Assembly: GCA_045649405.1 (NCBI GenBank)
Contig: JAZRPW010000046.1
Coordinates: 1-43,679, forward strand
Length of the DNA: 43,679 nucleotides
Origin: RUG11462 sp045649405
GTDB taxonomy: Bacteria > Bacillota > Clostridia > Oscillospirales > Acutalibacteraceae
Direction: 5' to 3'
The first letter of the stretch is position 1. Each line of letters begins with the position of its first letter. A model generated the notes under the pieces. The model worked only from the letters and a program-made list of their open reading frames with translations, was not told where the DNA came from and did not search any database. Made by a program: the position numbers and the translations under genes. Shown here piece by piece: positions 1 to 8,267 of this stretch.

Positions 1-1431
1 ACCTCTTGCTGTGTAGTCAACAGTAACGAGTTTTAATTTGTAATTGCCTGCAGCAACATATTTAAGTCCAAATGAAAGTGAAATGTTATTGTCGCTGCCT
101 TGCCATTGTGCACAGTCATAACCAGTTTTGTAGTTAGCGAATTTTGTTACCTGACCACCGTTAACTGTGACTTTCATATTAGCATTGTCTTGTGTTGCTA
201 TGCCTGTACCTGCATTAATATTGCCTGACATATTGTCATAAACAACATAAGTATATGAATCAGCAACTTCTGGGGTGCTTGGAACAGTAGTTGTTGTGGT
301 TGTTGTAGTAGTTGTTGTAGTAGTTGTAGTTGTTGTAGTTGTGGTTGTAGTAGTTGTAGTGGTTTCTTCTGAAGAAGGCTCTGTTGGTTCTTCACTTGGT
401 TCTTCAGAAGGAGTTTCTGAAGGTTCTTCAGGAGAATCTACACCATCATAATAACAATGTGTACAAGTACCATCTACCATTGAATGCTCACATACTGCAT
501 AGAATGAGTATGGCGCAGAAAGTGATGCAAGTTCAATTGCTTCGCCATCTGGTGTTGTTGCAAAATGAGTGTTTTTAGCAGCAACGATAGTAGCAAAATC
601 AGGCTCATAAGCCCATTGTGCAACATTAGAAACTTTACTTGAATAGAAAGTTGTAACTGTGTTTACTGAACTTTTATTAGTTGTATTTGTAGAAACAAGA
701 TAGTTAACATTTGAAATATCTGTATCATAAACATTGATTTTACCATATCCAGATGAACTAATACCACGAGCAGCAAATGCAGAATATGAGCCACCACCAT
801 TAAGTGTTGAATTGTAAATGTTAAATGTACCGGATGATGTTGCAACCATAGCAATCATTGAGTTTGAAAGAACTTGGCTACCGGTATAATTAAATGAACA
901 ATTTTTGATTGTTGAAGTTTTGCCAGCACTGTTTCTAACAAGACCACCTGGAACAGAAACATTTGTAGGACCAGTAGTTGAATCTGCATTAAATGTTACA
1001 TTTTCAATTATTGCGTTGGTTTCTTGGACAAACACACCATACCAAAGTGTATTAGTAATGTTGATTGTACCGTTTTTAACTTGAATACCAATACCTTTGA
1101 GGTCAAAAGCACGAGAAACTGCATTAATTGTATGACCATTCAAGTCAATTGTAAGATTTCTCTTGTTTATAGTAAGACCTGCTGATGTTGATGGGTTTGT
1201 GTAATCGCTCAAGAATTTAATTGTTGTACCTTGAGCTTGATGGGTACCAGCCGTTGCTGCGGTTACTGCTTCTTCGTATGTTTTGTAAACACCTGCAGAA
1301 GCATCGGTTGTTGCATTAGCGTCAACATAAATTACATTTGTTTCTGCGCTTGTTACTATTACAGTTGTCATTACTGAAAATAACATAATAGCAGAGAGAA
1401 TTAACGCTAATATTTTTTTAGTGTTTTTCAT
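1..1431 (-). CDS. Exported beta-helix-like surface protein, C-terminus outside window (partial)
   Basis: Open from ATG at 1431 to the window edge (477 codons, no stop), so the C-terminus is missing. The start is set by an AAGGAGAT ribosome site 8 nt upstream. Residues 1-28 are a signal peptide (MKNTKKILALILSAIMLFSV, then a TSA cleavage-like site). Residues about 30-340 are rich in Asn/Thr/Ile with recurring short strands such as IKNGTINI-like segments, resembling right-handed parallel beta-helix (pectate-lyase-like) adhesins. A Cys pair (CTHC) follows, then Pro/Glu/Ser repeats and an unbroken run of 26 Thr codons (286-363). A beta-rich domain starts after the linker. It is probably a wall-associated or secreted glycan-binding or adhesion protein; the enzyme activity, if any, is unknown. 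The family call is inferred from composition, not from a search. Confidence 0.8.
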   Translation of the reverse strand, partial: MKNTKKILALILSAIMLFSVMTTVIVTSAETNVIYVDANATTDASAGVYKTYEEAVTAATAGTHQAQGTTIKFLSDYTNPSTSAGLTINKRNLTIDLNGHTINAVSRAFDLKGIGIQVKNGTINITNTLWYGVFVQETNAIIENVTFNADSTTGPTNVSVPGGLVRNSAGKTSTIKNCSFNYTGSQVLSNSMIAMVATSSGTFNIYNSTLNGGGSYSAFAARGISSSGYGKINVYDTDISNVNYLVSTNTTNKSSVNTVTTFYSSKVSNVAQWAYEPDFATIVAAKNTHFATTPDGEAIELASLSAPYSFYAVCEHSMVDGTCTHCYYDGVDSPEEPSETPSEEPSEEPTEPSSEETTTTTTTTTTTTTTTTTTTTTTTTTTVPSTPEVADSYTYVVYDNMSGNINAGTGIATQDNANMKVTVNGGQVTKFANYKTGYDCAQWQGSDNNISLSFGLKYVAAGNYKLKLVTVDYTARG

Positions 1432-1462
1432 AAGATACATCTCCTTATAATTAGTTAATTTT

Positions 1463-1491
1463 ATTATACAACTCAAATCAACCAATTTCAA
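1463..1491 (-). promoter_or_regulatory. Sigma-A-type promoter of the exported beta-helix gene
   Basis: On the minus strand, -35 TTGAAA (1486-1491), 17 bp spacer, -10 TATAAT (1463-1468). It lies about 35 bp upstream of the 1431 start and back to back with the AraC promoter. Confidence 0.75.
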
Positions 1492-1513
1492 TTGCAAACT
1501 TTGTTAGTTTTCC

Positions 1514-1542
1514 TTGCAAAGTTATTGATTTTGTGTTATGAT
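1514..1542 (+). promoter_or_regulatory. Promoter of the AraC-family gene
   Basis: -35 TTGCAA (1514-1519), 17 bp spacer, -10 TATGAT (1537-1542). Transcription would start near 1549, which excludes the in-frame ATG at 1492 and supports the start at 1567. Confidence 0.65.
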
Positions 1543-1566
1543 TTTAAAAAAAGGAGGTATATTATA

Positions 1567-2451
1567 ATGAATAACTGGACAACAGGATTTTTTCAAGATG
1601 ATTTGAATGTTTTTTATGAAGAATATTTTTATGTAAAAGAAGAAAATTCTAAAGACATAATTTGCCCTTATAAAACATTTAACAGTTTATATGTTCTTTT
1701 TTATGTTATAAACGGCGAATGCGAGTTAAAATATGATGATTTCAAAGGAACAATCAAGAAAAACTCGTTAGTTCTTGTAAGACCACAACAACTTTTTCAA
1801 TATACCTTTAAAAAAGACAAGCAATATGAATATCTTATTATAGACATTCAACCTACTGTTTTAAAAAATCAAATCGGCGATAAAAACTTTGCAAGGTGCT
1901 TTGATGTTTTTGCCAAGAAAAATGAAATTATCGATTTGAGCGCAAGCGAATTTTCACTTGTTAAGCAACTGCTTGACTCTGTTACGCTCGCAACAACAGA
2001 CTCTCTTGGAAGATGTCATATTGAAGCAAAGGTTTTATCAACAATTTCAGAATTAAGTGTTATTTCTGATTACAAACACGATTCCGATGAAGAAAACAAG
2101 CCACATAAAGAAAATGTTCCTGTTTTAATAATGGATTATATTATAACGCACTATACCGAGAAAATAACCTATCAATTATTAGCAGATGAGTTTTTTACTT
2201 CGCCTTCAACGATTGCAGTAATAATAAAAAATTTTATAGGCAAAACCTTAAAAGAATATATTACAGAGCTTCGTATGGAAGATGCAGAGCATATGCTTAA
2301 AAATGGTGATGTTTCTCTTTATAAAATAGCAGAGTTTTGTGGTTATAAAGAGTATTCGGGTTTTTATAAGGTTTATGTGAAGTTTTTAGGGTTTCACCAA
2401 AAAAGAATTTTGAACATTACAAAAAACATACTATTTTTCTTTCTAATTTAA
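1567..2451 (+). CDS. AraC-family transcriptional regulator, probably frameshifted at its C-terminus
   Basis: 294 aa from the ATG at 1567, which follows AAAGGAGGT; an upstream in-frame ATG (1492) lies before the promoter. Residues about 30-120 resemble the AraC N-terminal cupin/ligand-sensing domain (LYVLFYVINGECELKYDD). The C-terminal third holds two helix-turn-helix motifs, about 202-225 (QLLADEFFTSPSTIAVIIKN) and 250-275 (KIAEFCGYKEYSGFYKVYVK). After FLGF (about 273-276) the family-typical end G-x-SPKxF is lost and a hydrophobic tail ILFFFLI appears. One extra T near 2391-2393 would restore SPKKNFEHYKK and end at the TAA at 2454-2456. It may control the divergent surface gene; the ligand is unknown. 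Confidence 0.85.
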   Translation: MNNWTTGFFQDDLNVFYEEYFYVKEENSKDIICPYKTFNSLYVLFYVINGECELKYDDFKGTIKKNSLVLVRPQQLFQYTFKKDKQYEYLIIDIQPTVLKNQIGDKNFARCFDVFAKKNEIIDLSASEFSLVKQLLDSVTLATTDSLGRCHIEAKVLSTISELSVISDYKHDSDEENKPHKENVPVLIMDYIITHYTEKITYQLLADEFFTSPSTIAVIIKNFIGKTLKEYITELRMEDAEHMLKNGDVSLYKIAEFCGYKEYSGFYKVYVKFLGFHQKRILNITKNILFFFLI

Positions 2452-2459
2452 AATAAAAC

Positions 2460-2488
2460 AACCCCCTCTGCTATGTACAGTGGGGGTT
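2460..2488. terminator. Bidirectional terminator between araC-type gene and TM2 operon
   Basis: AACCCCC (2460-2466) pairs with GGGGGTT (2482-2488), and inner CTG/CAG can also pair. T-rich sequence follows on the plus strand and A-rich sequence precedes it, so it can serve both convergent units. Confidence 0.75.
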
Positions 2489-2498
2489 TTAGTTTTGT

Positions 2499-2684
2499 TT
2501 ACGGAAAATATGGGTTTGGTTTGAAAAGCAAAGCAATTAAATCAAAAAGAATACCGAATCCAAACAAACCGCCTGTAAAAATGTAAACTACGCCAAGTAA
2601 AATTCTACCTTCATAAAATTTATGTATGCCTAAATAACCAAAAAACAAGCACAATAAAAATGCCACCCATTTATTCTTTGCCAT
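2499..2684 (-). CDS. TM2 domain membrane protein
   Basis: 61 aa. Two hydrophobic segments (about 7-24 and 29-52) are joined by the TM2 hallmark FFGYLGIHKFYEGR, with the GxxGxHxFY turn, and an Asp sits in the second helix (FDLIALLF). This matches the whole length of stand-alone TM2 proteins. The start follows a GAGGTG site 13 nt after the stop of the upstream lipoprotein gene, so it is the last gene of a three-gene unit with two DUF4230 proteins. TM2 proteins are small integral membrane proteins without an agreed biochemical role; this context may tie it to an envelope function, which is inference. Confidence 0.85.
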   Translation of the reverse strand: MAKNKWVAFLLCLFFGYLGIHKFYEGRILLGVVYIFTGGLFGFGILFDLIALLFKPNPYFP

Positions 2685-2697
2685 ATTTACACCTCGG

Positions 2698-3258
2698 TTA
2701 TTTCCATTTGATTACATATTCAACACCGGTTGCTTCGCCGATTTTTGTAATATAATTTTTCATCAATTCTTTGGCTTTGTTTTCTGCTTTTGTGAACAAA
2801 GATGTGTTTTCTTGAACAACTTTTTTCATTTGTTTTTGAGCAGCTTTTATGCCCTCTTCTTGGTCTTCAGTTGTGATTTTGTTTTTGAAAATCACACCAT
2901 CTGCAGAATAAGAATAAGAGTTTTTATTAAGTGTATCTTTTTTTATTCCAATGTTTAAAATTTCGGCTTCTGGTAATTTTATTGTTACATTTTCATCGTT
3001 TACTTTAACTTCTAATTTAGACATATCAATGCCAATGCTTGCTTCGCCTTCGTATTCAATCCACATTTTTCTGTCTTTTTGAAAAATGTTTTCTTTCTCT
3101 TTAATTATTTGTGCAACATTGTTGTAATAACACTTTACTGTTGACAACTCACAAATAGCATGAAGGTCGTCTACGTTTAATTCTGCATCTGCTTTTTCAC
3201 AAGATGAAAAGCTAAATGCGAACAATAAAATCAACAAAATTGATATTAACTTTTTCAT
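2698..3258 (-). CDS. DUF4230 family lipoprotein
   Basis: 186 aa. Residues 1-20 form a lipoprotein signal peptide with lipobox FSSC (Cys20), so the protein is expected on the outer face of the membrane. The remainder matches the DUF4230 pattern: an N-terminal strand-rich domain (ELSTVKCYYNNVAQI, MWIEYEGEASIGIDMSKLEV, VTIKLPEAEILN) and a C-terminal Lys/Glu-rich helix (about 130-175) ending GVEYVIKWK. Its ATG overlaps the stop of the upstream DUF4230 gene (TAATG), indicating translational coupling. The function of the family is not established. The two neighbouring copies are divergent in sequence and differ in anchor type. Confidence 0.85.
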   Translation of the reverse strand: MKKLISILLILLFAFSFSSCEKADAELNVDDLHAICELSTVKCYYNNVAQIIKEKENIFQKDRKMWIEYEGEASIGIDMSKLEVKVNDENVTIKLPEAEILNIGIKKDTLNKNSYSYSADGVIFKNKITTEDQEEGIKAAQKQMKKVVQENTSLFTKAENKAKELMKNYITKIGEATGVEYVIKWK

Positions 3259-3866
3259 TATTTTGCCTCCTTGCTATAATCATCTACATAAACAACCTCA
3301 ATTGTTTTGCCTTCTTCAAGGTTCTTTTCAAATGGTTTTGCAAACGCTTTTACAGTTTCAACTGCACTTTCAATTGCTGTGTTTTGAAGCGACTCATTTT
3401 CTTGTGCCTTGCGTTTTAAATCTTTTTCACAAGCATTAAATGCTTCTTGATAAGTGTTTTCAGTGTCATATTTTTGTTTAGTGAAAATATACTCCAAATC
3501 AGGGTCAACAGTAGTTGTTTTGATTTCAATTTTTGGAATGATTATAATATATTTATTTTCTTTTTCTTCTACTTTAATTTTTTCAAAATCAAAGCCTGAT
3601 TTAACCTCGCCTTTATAAGCAATTTGGTATTTAATTTCGTTTTCTTTAGTTTTTATTCTTGCAATTGAATTGTAGGTATATTCTGCTGTTAATAGCTCTG
3701 AATCTGCTAAAACCTCTTTCAATGCTGTTTCAACTGAAAATGTTGTTTTGCCAGATGGACCAAAAACAACTCCAAGACCGATTACAACAACCAAAACTGC
3801 AATTATTGCAATAATAACGCTCTTTGGAATTTTTTTACCTTTTTTAGATGTTTTCTTTTCTGCCAT
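3258..3866 (-). CDS. DUF4230 family membrane-anchored protein
   Basis: 202 aa from ATG 3866, which follows GGGAGAT. An in-frame ATG at 4004 lies upstream of the apparent promoter and is rejected. Residues 1-14 are Lys-rich (cytoplasmic), 16-37 form one membrane helix (SVIIAIIAVLVVVIGLGVVF), and the rest is exported DUF4230: LTAEYTYNSIARI, IAYKGEVKSGFDFEKIKV, KYIIIIPKIEI and a C-terminal helix ending IEVVYVDD. The same order of motifs is seen in the following lipoprotein, so the two are paralogues with different membrane anchors. It is the first gene of the promoter-DUF4230-DUF4230-TM2-terminator unit. Confidence 0.85.
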   Translation of the reverse strand: MAEKKTSKKGKKIPKSVIIAIIAVLVVVIGLGVVFGPSGKTTFSVETALKEVLADSELLTAEYTYNSIARIKTKENEIKYQIAYKGEVKSGFDFEKIKVEEKENKYIIIIPKIEIKTTTVDPDLEYIFTKQKYDTENTYQEAFNACEKDLKRKAQENESLQNTAIESAVETVKAFAKPFEKNLEEGKTIEVVYVDDYSKEAK

Positions 3867-3908
3867 AATATCTCCCTTTCTATTTGTCATTTTTCGACAA
3901 TTTTCTTG

Positions 3909-3937
3909 ATTATAACACAATAATTCAAATATTACAA
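3909..3937 (-). promoter_or_regulatory. Promoter of the DUF4230-TM2 operon
   Basis: Minus strand -35 TTGTAA (3932-3937), 17 bp spacer, -10 TATAAT (3909-3914). It lies 43 bp upstream of the ATG at 3866. Confidence 0.6.
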
Positions 3938-3939
3938 CA

Positions 3940-3971
3940 CCCCTTGCAGTTTGTTTTTCTTCCACAAGGGG
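3940..3971 (-). terminator. Possible weak terminator after the Mor-like gene
   Basis: CCCCTTG (3940-3946) and CAAGGGG (3965-3971) can pair with an 18-nt loop just downstream of the Mor-like stop. The following T-run is poor on the minus strand, so termination is uncertain. Confidence 0.35.
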
Positions 3972-3976
3972 AGCGT

Positions 3977-4273
3977 TTATTTTTTCGATTTTAAAATTCG
4001 CCAAATGGTCCTTTCAGAATAATTGTACTTTTGCGCCAATTGAAAAATGTTTTTGCCATCATATTCTTCTATTATCGCTTTGTGTATGTACTCTTTTGAA
4101 AACAGTCTTGTTGGAAATGAAATTTGTGTTCCGTGAAACAAGCGATATATTGCAACTGTGTTTTCAATGCCGATTTCATTTGCAATTTCACGATAAATGT
4201 CATTAAGTCCGTTGAAATCTTCCCCCAAATAATTCACATCCCACTTTTTATTTAAGTCTACATTTATCGACAT
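3977..4273 (-). CDS. Mor/CD3324-like small HTH protein
   Basis: 98 aa from ATG 4273, preceded by GGAGGTGG; a longer frame reaching 4300 lacks a better ribosome site. The sequence reads DIYREIANEIGIENTVAIYRLFHGTQISFP followed by a C-terminal helix-turn-helix (IFQLAQKYNYSERTIWRILK). This is the layout of the Mor transcription activator-like family, known in clostridia as stand-alone 90-100 aa proteins, and it is related to phage Mu Mor/C. It sits between the mal operon terminator and the DUF4230 promoter. Its target is unknown. No other phage genes are near, so it is more likely a resident regulator than a prophage remnant. Confidence 0.75.
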   Translation of the reverse strand: MSINVDLNKKWDVNYLGEDFNGLNDIYREIANEIGIENTVAIYRLFHGTQISFPTRLFSKEYIHKAIIEEYDGKNIFQLAQKYNYSERTIWRILKSKK

Positions 4274-4352
4274 AATACCACCTCCAAAACGACATAACAA
4301 ATGACATTTTCTTTTTGTTTGGCAGTAAAGTTTTTGCTTTTTGTCATAAGAA

Positions 4353-4389
4353 AAACTCCTTTCTGAACGTTTTGTTCAAAAAGGAGTTT
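4353..4389. terminator. Terminator of the maltodextrin operon
   Basis: AAACTCCTTT (4353-4362) pairs with AAAGGAGTTT (about 4380-4389), and inner GAAC/GTTC also pair. It lies just beyond the glgP stop, with T-runs on both strands. Confidence 0.8.
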
Positions 4390-4410
4390 GTTTTTTTCGC
4401 GAATTTTATC

Positions 4411-6762
4411 TTACACTTTTTCAATCTGCCAGATTTTATTTGCGTATTGTTTAATTGTTCTGTCAGATGAGAATTTGCCTGCGTTACACATATTAATAAA
4501 ACACTTTTTCGCATAAAGATATTTGTCTTTTTGGCAATTATTAATCTCAATCTTCGCACGCATAAAATCTTCAAAATCAAGGCCTAAATAGTAATGGTCC
4601 GGCTTGTGCCAAGATGCGCCTTCCAAAATTGCACTATAAAGTTCTTTAAACATTCCTGTGCCGTTATCATTAAGTGTACCATCAACAAGCGCATCTAAAA
4701 CGCGTTTGAATTTTTTGTTTGTTTTATAAATTTTCTTAACATCATAACTGTCTTTGATGTTTTCGATTTCTTCAACACGAGCGCCAAAAATGAAGTTGTT
4801 GTCAAGACCTGCTTCTTCAACAATTTCGACATTTGCACCATCAAAAGTGCCGAGTGTACAAGCGCCGTTTAGCATTAATTTCATATTGCCTGTGCCACTC
4901 GCTTCGGTGCCGGCAGTTGAAATTTGCTCTGAAACATCTGCCGCCGCAACAATTTTTTCGGCATAAGAAACATTGTAATTTGAAACGAAAACAATTTTTA
5001 GTAATTTGCTTACATTTTCGTCTTTTTCAATTAATTTTCTAACTTCATCAATGAGTTTGATAATTGCCTTTGCTCTGAAATACCCCGGGGCAGATTTGGC
5101 ACCAAAAATGAAAGTGGTTGGCTTGAAATCTTTCAAACTGCCTTCTTTAATTTCAAAGTAAAGCTCGAGTATTGCAAGGGCGTTTAAAAATTGGCGTTTG
5201 TACTCGTGCAAGCGTTTAATTTGTACATCAAACACAGTGTTTGTGTCAACTGTTACGCCTTCTTTTTGCAAAATGTAATCAGCCAATTTTTGTTTGTTTG
5301 ACTGCTTGATTGCAATAAACTCATCAAGTACAGATTTGTCATCTGCCAACGGCTCTAACGCCTTTAACTGTTCTAAATCTGTTAGCCATTTGTCAGTTTT
5401 TAAATGCTTTGTGATGAATGCCGACAACTGCGGATTACAAAGTCCTAACCATCTGCGTTGGGTGATGCCGTTGGTTTTGTTTTGGAATTTTTGTGGGTAC
5501 AACTCATACCAACATTTAAGCACATCATCTTTTAAAATTTCGGTGTGAATTTCGGCAACACCGTTGATGTATTTTGAGCAGTAACAAGCAAGATAAGCCA
5601 TGTGCACGGTTTTGCCTTGCACAATTTTTACCTGTGGCAAAAATTCTATTTTAAAACCGTTTTGTTTTAATTCTTCGCCAAAAGTTTTATCAATTTTTAA
5701 AATGATTTCGGCAATTTCTTTTGAAATTCTTCTAACAAATTTTAAATCCCACTTTTCAAGTGCTTCTTGCATTATTGTGTGGTTGGTGTAGTTAAAAACG
5801 CCCTTTGAAATTTCGAGCGCCTCTTCAAAACTCACCCCTTCAAGAGTGAGCAAACGAATAAGCTCAGGAATTGAAATTACCGGGTGGGTGTCGTTAAGTT
5901 GAATTGTCACAAACTCAGGCAGTTTTGAAAAGTCTAAACCTTTTTGTTTAAACTTTTTCAAAATGTCTTGAAGCGAAGCGCTACAAAAGAAATATTGTTG
6001 TTTAAGTCGCAACAACTTGCCAGAAAATGTTGTGTCATTTGGGTACAAAACCCTTGAAATGTTTTCGGCACTGTTTTTATGTTTTAATGCTTTTTCATAT
6101 TTTTGCTCGTTAAACAAATCAAAGTCAAATTCTGTTTGTGCTTCTGCTTGCCAAAGGCGAAGTGTGCCGATGTTGTCGGTGTCATAACCCAAAATTGGCA
6201 TATCATAAGGCACGGCTTTTACCGTTTCATCTGCAAATGAAACCAAAACCGACTCGTCTTCTTTTCTAATTGACCAAGGGTCGCCATAACGGGTCCAGTC
6301 ATCAAGCGCTTCTTTTTGAAAACCATTTTCAAAATATTGCTTGAAAAGACCGAATTTATAACGAATTCCGTAGCCATCAAGTGGCAAATTTAGTGTAGCA
6401 GCGCTGTCTAAAAAACAAGCCGCAAGACGCCCAAGACCACCGTTGCCGAGCGCCGCATCTTCGATGTTCTCAAGTTCGTTAATGTTAGCGCCGAGATTTT
6501 TAAGTAATTCTTTAACCTTTTGAGTTGATTTTAGGCAAAACAAATTGTTGTAAATTGCACGGCCAACCAAAAATTCTGCTGAAAAGTAGTAAGCGCGTTT
6601 TTTCTCGTTATGTTTTTGTTGTGAAGCGGCAAAATTTTCAGAAATTTGCGCCATTACTGCCAAAGACACAACATCATGCAACTCGTTTGCACCAAGACTT
6701 GAAATTTCTTTTTGATATTTTGTTTTTGCAAATGTTTGCAAATTATTTTCAAAGTTTAACAT
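4411..6762 (-). CDS. glgP: Glycogen/maltodextrin phosphorylase
   Basis: 783 aa, within the usual 750-840 aa of GT35 enzymes. It removes glucose from alpha-1,4-glucan ends with phosphate to give glucose-1-phosphate in the cytosol. The pyridoxal-phosphate site is EASGTGNMKLMLNGACTLGT, with the Schiff-base Lys at 628. Other family signatures are NGGLGRLAACFLDSAATL, GYGIRYKFGLFKQ, QLNDTHPVISIPELIRLL, NGITQRRWL and RLHEYKRQFLNAL. The ATG overlaps the malQ stop by one base (TAATG), so it is the last, translationally coupled gene of the maltodextrin operon. The close coupling to malQ and a sugar importer favours maltodextrin over stored glycogen as the substrate; no glgB/C/A genes are in the window. 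Confidence 0.96.
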   Translation of the reverse strand: MLNFENNLQTFAKTKYQKEISSLGANELHDVVSLAVMAQISENFAASQQKHNEKKRAYYFSAEFLVGRAIYNNLFCLKSTQKVKELLKNLGANINELENIEDAALGNGGLGRLAACFLDSAATLNLPLDGYGIRYKFGLFKQYFENGFQKEALDDWTRYGDPWSIRKEDESVLVSFADETVKAVPYDMPILGYDTDNIGTLRLWQAEAQTEFDFDLFNEQKYEKALKHKNSAENISRVLYPNDTTFSGKLLRLKQQYFFCSASLQDILKKFKQKGLDFSKLPEFVTIQLNDTHPVISIPELIRLLTLEGVSFEEALEISKGVFNYTNHTIMQEALEKWDLKFVRRISKEIAEIILKIDKTFGEELKQNGFKIEFLPQVKIVQGKTVHMAYLACYCSKYINGVAEIHTEILKDDVLKCWYELYPQKFQNKTNGITQRRWLGLCNPQLSAFITKHLKTDKWLTDLEQLKALEPLADDKSVLDEFIAIKQSNKQKLADYILQKEGVTVDTNTVFDVQIKRLHEYKRQFLNALAILELYFEIKEGSLKDFKPTTFIFGAKSAPGYFRAKAIIKLIDEVRKLIEKDENVSKLLKIVFVSNYNVSYAEKIVAAADVSEQISTAGTEASGTGNMKLMLNGACTLGTFDGANVEIVEEAGLDNNFIFGARVEEIENIKDSYDVKKIYKTNKKFKRVLDALVDGTLNDNGTGMFKELYSAILEGASWHKPDHYYLGLDFEDFMRAKIEINNCQKDKYLYAKKCFINMCNAGKFSSDRTIKQYANKIWQIEKV

Positions 6763-8243
6763 TATTTAACCTTTCTTTCTCTTGAGTAAAGTTTGGTAAG
6801 TTGACCTAATTTTTCAAAGTTTTCCGGAACAAGGTCTTGCGCTTTCATTCGCCATTTCCAGTTTTCGCCCACGGTTGAAGGCACATTCATTCGAGCAGAT
6901 GAGCCAAGACCCAAAAGGTCTTGCATTGTGACAACGGCTGTGTCTGCAACGCTTGAAAGCGCCGCCGAAATCATTGCCCAATGAATGTCACGCTTGGTAT
7001 TTAAATATTTTTTAGCAAATTTAACATCTTTGCGTCTTGATGTTTTTTGCCAACCCAAAATTGTGTCATTATCGTGAGTGCCGGTGTAAACCACACAGTT
7101 TTTGCTAAAATTGTGTGGCAAATAATCACTTTCTTCATCGGCATTAAATGCAAATTGCAAAACCTTCATTCCCGGGAATTTGCTTTGCTTTAAAAGTTTT
7201 TTAACGCTCGGTGTTAAAAGCCCCAAATCTTCTGCAATGATTTGTGTTGTGCCAAGTTGCGCTTTTATTGTTTTGAACAAATCCATTTTTGGACCTTCAC
7301 GCCAAACACCTTTTGTTGCATCAACACTGCCCGCTTTAATGCAATAGTAAGAATCAAACCCACGAAAATGGTCAATTCTAACCACATCATAAAGTTTAAA
7401 AGCTTCTCTAATTCGGCTAACCCACCAAGAATAGCCGTCTTTTTTCATTTTATCCCAGTTGTAAAGTGGGTTGCCCCAAAGTTGCCCGGTTTTTGAAAAA
7501 GCATCAGGCGGACAACCTGCAACTTCAACCGGTTGCATATCATCATCTAACATAAATTGGTCAGGGTTTGCCCAAACATCTGCACTGTCTGCCGCCACAT
7601 AAATCGGCAAGTCGCCAATGATTTTTATGCCTTTTTCGTTTGCATAATTTTTGAGCGCATTCCATTGCTCAAAAAACAAAAACTGAAGCATTTTGTAATA
7701 GTTTTGTGAATCAATTGTTTTTTGTTTGTACTCTTGCAAAGTGTGGCTTTCACGTGTTCTAATTTCTTTGTCCCAATTTGAAAAGCTTGCTCCTTCAAAC
7801 TCATCTTTAACCGCCATAAAAAGCGCAAAGTCATCAAGCCAAAATGCGTTTTTCTCACAAAATTCATCATATTCTTTTGGGGTGTTTTTAAAAAAGTTTT
7901 GCCCAACTTTTTCAAACACTTTTTTTCGGTTTTCAAACACTAATGCATAATCAACACTTGTTTCACTTTTGCCCCAATCTAATTTTTCTACATCGGCAAT
8001 ATCTAAAAGACCTTTTTCACACAAAGCTTCAAGGTCAATGAAATAAGGGTTGCCTGCAAAGGTTGAAAAACTTTGATAAGGCGAATCTCCAAAAGAAGTT
8101 GGGCAAAGGGGAAGAATTTGCCAATAGGTTTGGTTTGCACTTTCCAAAAAGTCAACAAATTTATAAGCATTTTTACCGAATGTGCCAATGCCAAAATCGC
8201 CTGGCAAAGAAGAAATGTGCATTAAAACTCCGCTTGCTCTCAT
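6762..8243 (-). CDS. malQ: 4-alpha-glucanotransferase (amylomaltase, GH77)
   Basis: 493 aa, the typical length of the short (Thermus-like) GH77 amylomaltases. It transfers alpha-1,4-glucan segments between maltodextrins, releasing glucose and making longer chains for phosphorylase. Catalytic residues are visible: nucleophile Asp291 in VRIDHFRGF, acid/base Glu338 in IIAEDLG, and Asp391 in GTHDNDT. The N-terminus SGVLMHISSLPGDFGIGTFG is diagnostic. The ATG at 8243 lies 24 nt after the ATPase stop, following a GGGGGA site, and its stop overlaps glgP. Together with the phosphorylase and importer it forms a complete maltodextrin pathway. Confidence 0.97.
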   Translation of the reverse strand: MRASGVLMHISSLPGDFGIGTFGKNAYKFVDFLESANQTYWQILPLCPTSFGDSPYQSFSTFAGNPYFIDLEALCEKGLLDIADVEKLDWGKSETSVDYALVFENRKKVFEKVGQNFFKNTPKEYDEFCEKNAFWLDDFALFMAVKDEFEGASFSNWDKEIRTRESHTLQEYKQKTIDSQNYYKMLQFLFFEQWNALKNYANEKGIKIIGDLPIYVAADSADVWANPDQFMLDDDMQPVEVAGCPPDAFSKTGQLWGNPLYNWDKMKKDGYSWWVSRIREAFKLYDVVRIDHFRGFDSYYCIKAGSVDATKGVWREGPKMDLFKTIKAQLGTTQIIAEDLGLLTPSVKKLLKQSKFPGMKVLQFAFNADEESDYLPHNFSKNCVVYTGTHDNDTILGWQKTSRRKDVKFAKKYLNTKRDIHWAMISAALSSVADTAVVTMQDLLGLGSSARMNVPSTVGENWKWRMKAQDLVPENFEKLGQLTKLYSRERKVK

Positions 8244-8267
8244 ATTTTAAAAATCCCCCTTTTGAAC

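Noticed and set aside
1492..1566. Longer AraC start at ATG 1492
   Set aside because: It lies upstream of the -35/-10 boxes (1514-1542) and has no ribosome site; 1567 follows AAAGGAGGT.
3867..4004. N-terminal extension of the DUF4230 membrane protein to 4004
   Set aside because: The promoter at 3909-3937 lies inside it, and the ATG at 3866 has a ribosome site.
3977..4273. Prophage remnant because of the Mor-like protein
   Set aside because: No other phage genes, att sites or compositional break are seen; stand-alone Mor-like proteins occur in clostridia.
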